From Epsilonproteobacteria bacterium UBA6211 (GTDB taxonomy: Bacteria; Campylobacterota; Campylobacteria; Campylobacterales; Arcobacteraceae): DNA of 8,638 bases. A model generated the notes under the pieces. It searched no databases. It was not told the DNA's origin and saw only the letters and a program-made list of their open reading frames with translations. The position numbers and the translations under genes are program-made. Position 1 is the first letter of the stretch, and every line of letters begins with the position of its first letter. The stretch is from the NCBI GenBank assembly GCA_002421845.1, contig DISL01000003.1, positions 1-8,638 on the forward strand, in the 5' to 3' direction. Positions 7,197 through 8,638 of the stretch are shown piece after piece.

Positions 7197-7727
7197 TTAT
7201 ATTTTTTTGTAGAGATATGAAACAGAGAATACAATTAAAAGTATTATACCGATACCTATATATTTATAATCTTCGGCATAAGTCAACACCACTTCTCCTA
7301 GCATATAAGCTACACTTCCTACAACAATAGCCCATAAAGTAGAAGCAAATACATTATAAAATGCAAATCTTTGTGCGGAATATTTTGTGAGTCCTATCGC
7401 CAAAGGTACAAGAGTTTTTACTCCGTAGATATATTTTTGTAGAAATATAGCCAAATATCCGTATCTTCTCATCAAAAGATGTGTATATGCTACTTTTCTA
7501 CCATATTTTTTCATTATATCGTTTGCAAAATGCTTATTATGTCTAGCCATATAAAACAAAAACTGATCACCTATAAAATTTGCGACTCCTGCTACTGCAA
7601 TAGATACAAAAATATTAAGCTCACCGCTAAAACTCAAAACCCCGGCTACCGCAAGAGCAACAAAACCACCGCCAAAGGAATATAAAAACAGTATTATATA
7701 TCCCCAGTCCCTAATCAATTCTTCCAT
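7197..7727 (-). CDS. DedA/VTT-family integral membrane protein (divergent)
   Basis: The 176-residue protein has the DedA fold pattern: hydrophobic stretches at about 10-32, 37-60, 105-147 and 153-173, a short amphipathic linker with MARHNK...MKKYGRK, and the family-like block FLQKYIYGVKTLVPLAIG (95-112) followed by 'F...N...STLWA'. Members act in the inner membrane; several are linked to undecaprenyl-phosphate or phospholipid flipping and to membrane-potential maintenance. Key family positions differ. The usual N-terminal Glu and LPGE segment is replaced by YSFGGGF, and the two Arg of the 'RFIPGxR' motif are Lys (K98, K104), with Tyr101 for Pro. Acidic residues E36 and D54 remain in the family's acidic regions. 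AGGAT lies four bases before the ATG, and the gene starts 12 bases after the lipoprotein stop, so the two are probably co-transcribed. Substrate unknown. Confidence 0.85.
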   Translation of the reverse strand: MEELIRDWGYIILFLYSFGGGFVALAVAGVLSFSGELNIFVSIAVAGVANFIGDQFLFYMARHNKHFANDIMKKYGRKVAYTHLLMRRYGYLAIFLQKYIYGVKTLVPLAIGLTKYSAQRFAFYNVFASTLWAIVVGSVAYMLGEVVLTYAEDYKYIGIGIILLIVFSVSYLYKKI

Positions 7728-7739
7728 AAATATCCTAAT

Positions 7740-8318
7740 TTATTTTTCGTAATAGTCGTTGCTCGATTCTCTTGAGAAATAACCCTCTATAAAATTACGT
7801 TCAACCAAACTTTTATCTATTTTCTCATCAAACCGTAATGATTTATCAATCAAATAGCACTCTTTGCAAATTTTTGTTACAAAACTACCGTCATAATCTA
7901 TAATAAATAAATCACTCGTTACATCATAGGTATGAACAAAATAAAACTCTTTTCCGTTTTTTGCATACAAGAATATATTGTACTTATCTTTTACGAAACT
8001 TTTGATTAATTGTAATTTTTTAATATTTAAATTCAGGAAATTTTGATAAAAACTACTTGATAAACCGTTCCACTGACACCAAGAATGAAGTTTAATATAT
8101 TCAATATGCTTACTTGCATCATCTATGGTAAAACCGTTAAATACGCAAGAATCATACCTATCTATTTTTCTTGGATTTTTTAGCTCAATTACATTTGTAT
8201 TATCCGCATCATTCAAATATATGGCATTTTGTGAAAACTGCATATAAGGAGTGCTGGAACAACCGCTTAAGAATACTACAAGACCTAAAATTAAGAACGA
8301 GAGTTTTACTTTGTTCAT
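7740..8318 (-). CDS. Putative lipoprotein of unknown function
   Basis: The 192-residue protein begins with a lipoprotein signal peptide: MNKVK, a hydrophobic stretch to residue 17, then the lipobox LSGC with C20 as the lipidated cysteine, followed by SSTPYMQ. Ser at +2 suggests outer-membrane sorting if the standard Lol rule holds. The mature part is rich in Asp, Tyr, Phe and Lys and has no repeat or domain I recognise. It holds four more cysteines, C58, C81 and a C151-x2-C154 pair, which could form disulfides in the periplasm. The frame stays open further upstream to a GTG at 8372. The ATG at 8318 is chosen because it begins the signal peptide and has AAAGGT (8330-8325) at good spacing, and the extension would run into the foldback sequence. 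It is followed after 12 bases by dedA, so a shared envelope role is plausible. Confidence 0.8.
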   Translation of the reverse strand: MNKVKLSFLILGLVVFLSGCSSTPYMQFSQNAIYLNDADNTNVIELKNPRKIDRYDSCVFNGFTIDDASKHIEYIKLHSWCQWNGLSSSFYQNFLNLNIKKLQLIKSFVKDKYNIFLYAKNGKEFYFVHTYDVTSDLFIIDYDGSFVTKICKECYLIDKSLRFDEKIDKSLVERNFIEGYFSRESSNDYYEK

Positions 8319-8331
8319 TATTTTACCTTTT

Positions 8332-8393
8332 TGGAACGCAAGATTTATCTGGTGAAATAAACATGAAATCACCAGTTAAAAACTGGCGTTCCA
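8332..8393. repeat. Compound foldback (nested inverted repeats) between htpG and the lipoprotein gene
   Basis: An outer perfect 8-bp inverted repeat (TGGAACGC at 8332-8339, GCGTTCCA at 8386-8393) encloses an inner perfect 7-bp one (CTGGTGA at 8349-8355, TCACCAG at 8369-8375) with a 13-base loop. A third stem, CCAGTT (8372-8377) with AACTGG (8381-8386), shares bases with both and so competes with them. The 62-base unit nearly fills the 84-base gap between htpG and the lipoprotein gene. On neither strand is it followed by a T-run, so it is not a normal intrinsic terminator. It may be a small dispersed palindromic element, a processing or stability structure in a transcript running out of htpG, or a translation-control element, as it ends two bases before the lipoprotein ribosome binding site. 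Confidence 0.65.
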
Positions 8394-8402
8394 TAAGTCT
8401 TC

Positions 8403-8638
8403 CTAAAACACTTTAGCCATAACGCTATTTAGTCTTTTTGCAAAACCGATAGGGTCTTTTATCTCCATACCTTCGCTTATTTTTGCATTATCTAGTAATA
8501 ACCAAGATATATCGGCTATCAAGCTATCATCCGCACAACCGTTTAGCTTTTTGATTATATCATGTTCCGGGTTGATTTCAAGTATCGGCGCAGATTCCGG
8601 CATCTCTTGTCCCATTGCTCTAAACATATGAGCCATAG
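8403..8638 (-). CDS. htpG: Chaperone HtpG (Hsp90 family), C-terminal end (partial)
   Basis: The last 78 codons of a gene that starts beyond the right edge. HtpG is the bacterial Hsp90, an ATP-driven cytoplasmic dimeric chaperone. The visible piece belongs to the C-terminal dimerisation domain. It has 'MAHMFRAMGQ..P', ILEINPEHDIIKKLN (E. coli has IFELNPDHVLVK) and the helix pair WLLLDNAKISEGMEIKDPIGFAKRLN before the stop. The ATPase domain lies outside the window, so start and regulation cannot be seen. The gene ends without a recognisable T-run terminator. The foldback sequence starts nine bases after its stop, which leaves read-through into the lipoprotein-dedA pair possible. Confidence 0.93.
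   Translation of the reverse strand, partial: MAHMFRAMGQEMPESAPILEINPEHDIIKKLNGCADDSLIADISWLLLDNAKISEGMEIKDPIGFAKRLNSVMAKVF

Noticed and set aside
8319..8372. Longer N-terminus for the lipoprotein gene starting at a GTG
   Set aside because: It would put 18 extra residues before a complete lipoprotein signal peptide, and the ATG at 8318 has its own well-spaced ribosome binding site.
8332..8393. Integron attC recombination site
   Set aside because: The foldback has about the right size and nested arms, but the end boxes do not fit RYYYAAC and GTTRRRY, and no integrase or gene-cassette array is seen.
8332..8393. Intrinsic terminator of htpG
   Set aside because: On the - strand the outer stem is followed by A-rich sequence (AAAAAGG), not a T-run. 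The only T-run lies inside the structure.
8171..8416. A + strand open frame of 81 codons crossing the foldback sequence
   Set aside because: It spans the reverse of the lipoprotein signal peptide, the foldback and the htpG end. The open frame comes from the repeat sequence and there is no start signal or family likeness.

Overview
The window looks like a chromosomal segment of a Campylobacterota (epsilonproteobacterial) organism, probably a free-living Sulfurimonas/Sulfurovum/Arcobacter-type relative. The reasons are: AT-rich DNA with short intergenic gaps; a B-type aconitase as the aconitase present; a histidine kinase with an H-box of the 'AHxWRQPL' type that is very common in this phylum; a prepilin-like leader with Ala before the cleavage site; a short PriA (616 residues); and promoters with a good -10 box but no clear -35. 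The genus cannot be fixed from the sequence alone.

Layout. The 3' end of hemE (uroporphyrinogen decarboxylase) enters on the + strand (3-194). Every other gene is on the - strand. Reading in the - direction from the right edge: the 3' end of htpG (Hsp90; 8403-8638), an 84-bp gap almost filled by a compound foldback sequence (8332-8393), a lipoprotein of unknown function (7740-8318), a DedA/VTT-family membrane protein (7197-7727) and a terminator. Then acnB (4497-7070), with its own candidate promoter and a strong terminator. After that comes a five-gene run: sensor histidine kinase (2923-4356), a 72-residue coiled-coil protein (2682-2900), a 69-residue protein (2501-2710), a pseudopilin-like protein (2064-2504) and priA (217-2067). 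It ends in a hairpin shared with the convergent hemE end.

How the genes fit together. hemE, acnB, htpG and priA are housekeeping genes (heme synthesis, TCA or reductive TCA cycle, protein folding, replication restart). The less ordinary part is the kinase-to-priA run. The genes below the kinase are joined by ATGA or longer overlaps, so they are probably one transcript and translationally coupled. This links a membrane sensor kinase, two tiny cytoplasmic proteins, a pilin-like protein and the replication-restart helicase. No response regulator is present. The lipoprotein-dedA pair looks like a small envelope operon.

I see no CRISPR array, tRNA, rRNA, complete insertion sequence or prophage gene. 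The most unexplained items are the foldback sequence between htpG and the lipoprotein gene and the small-protein/pseudopilin/priA coupling. Neither can be called a new system from this window alone.
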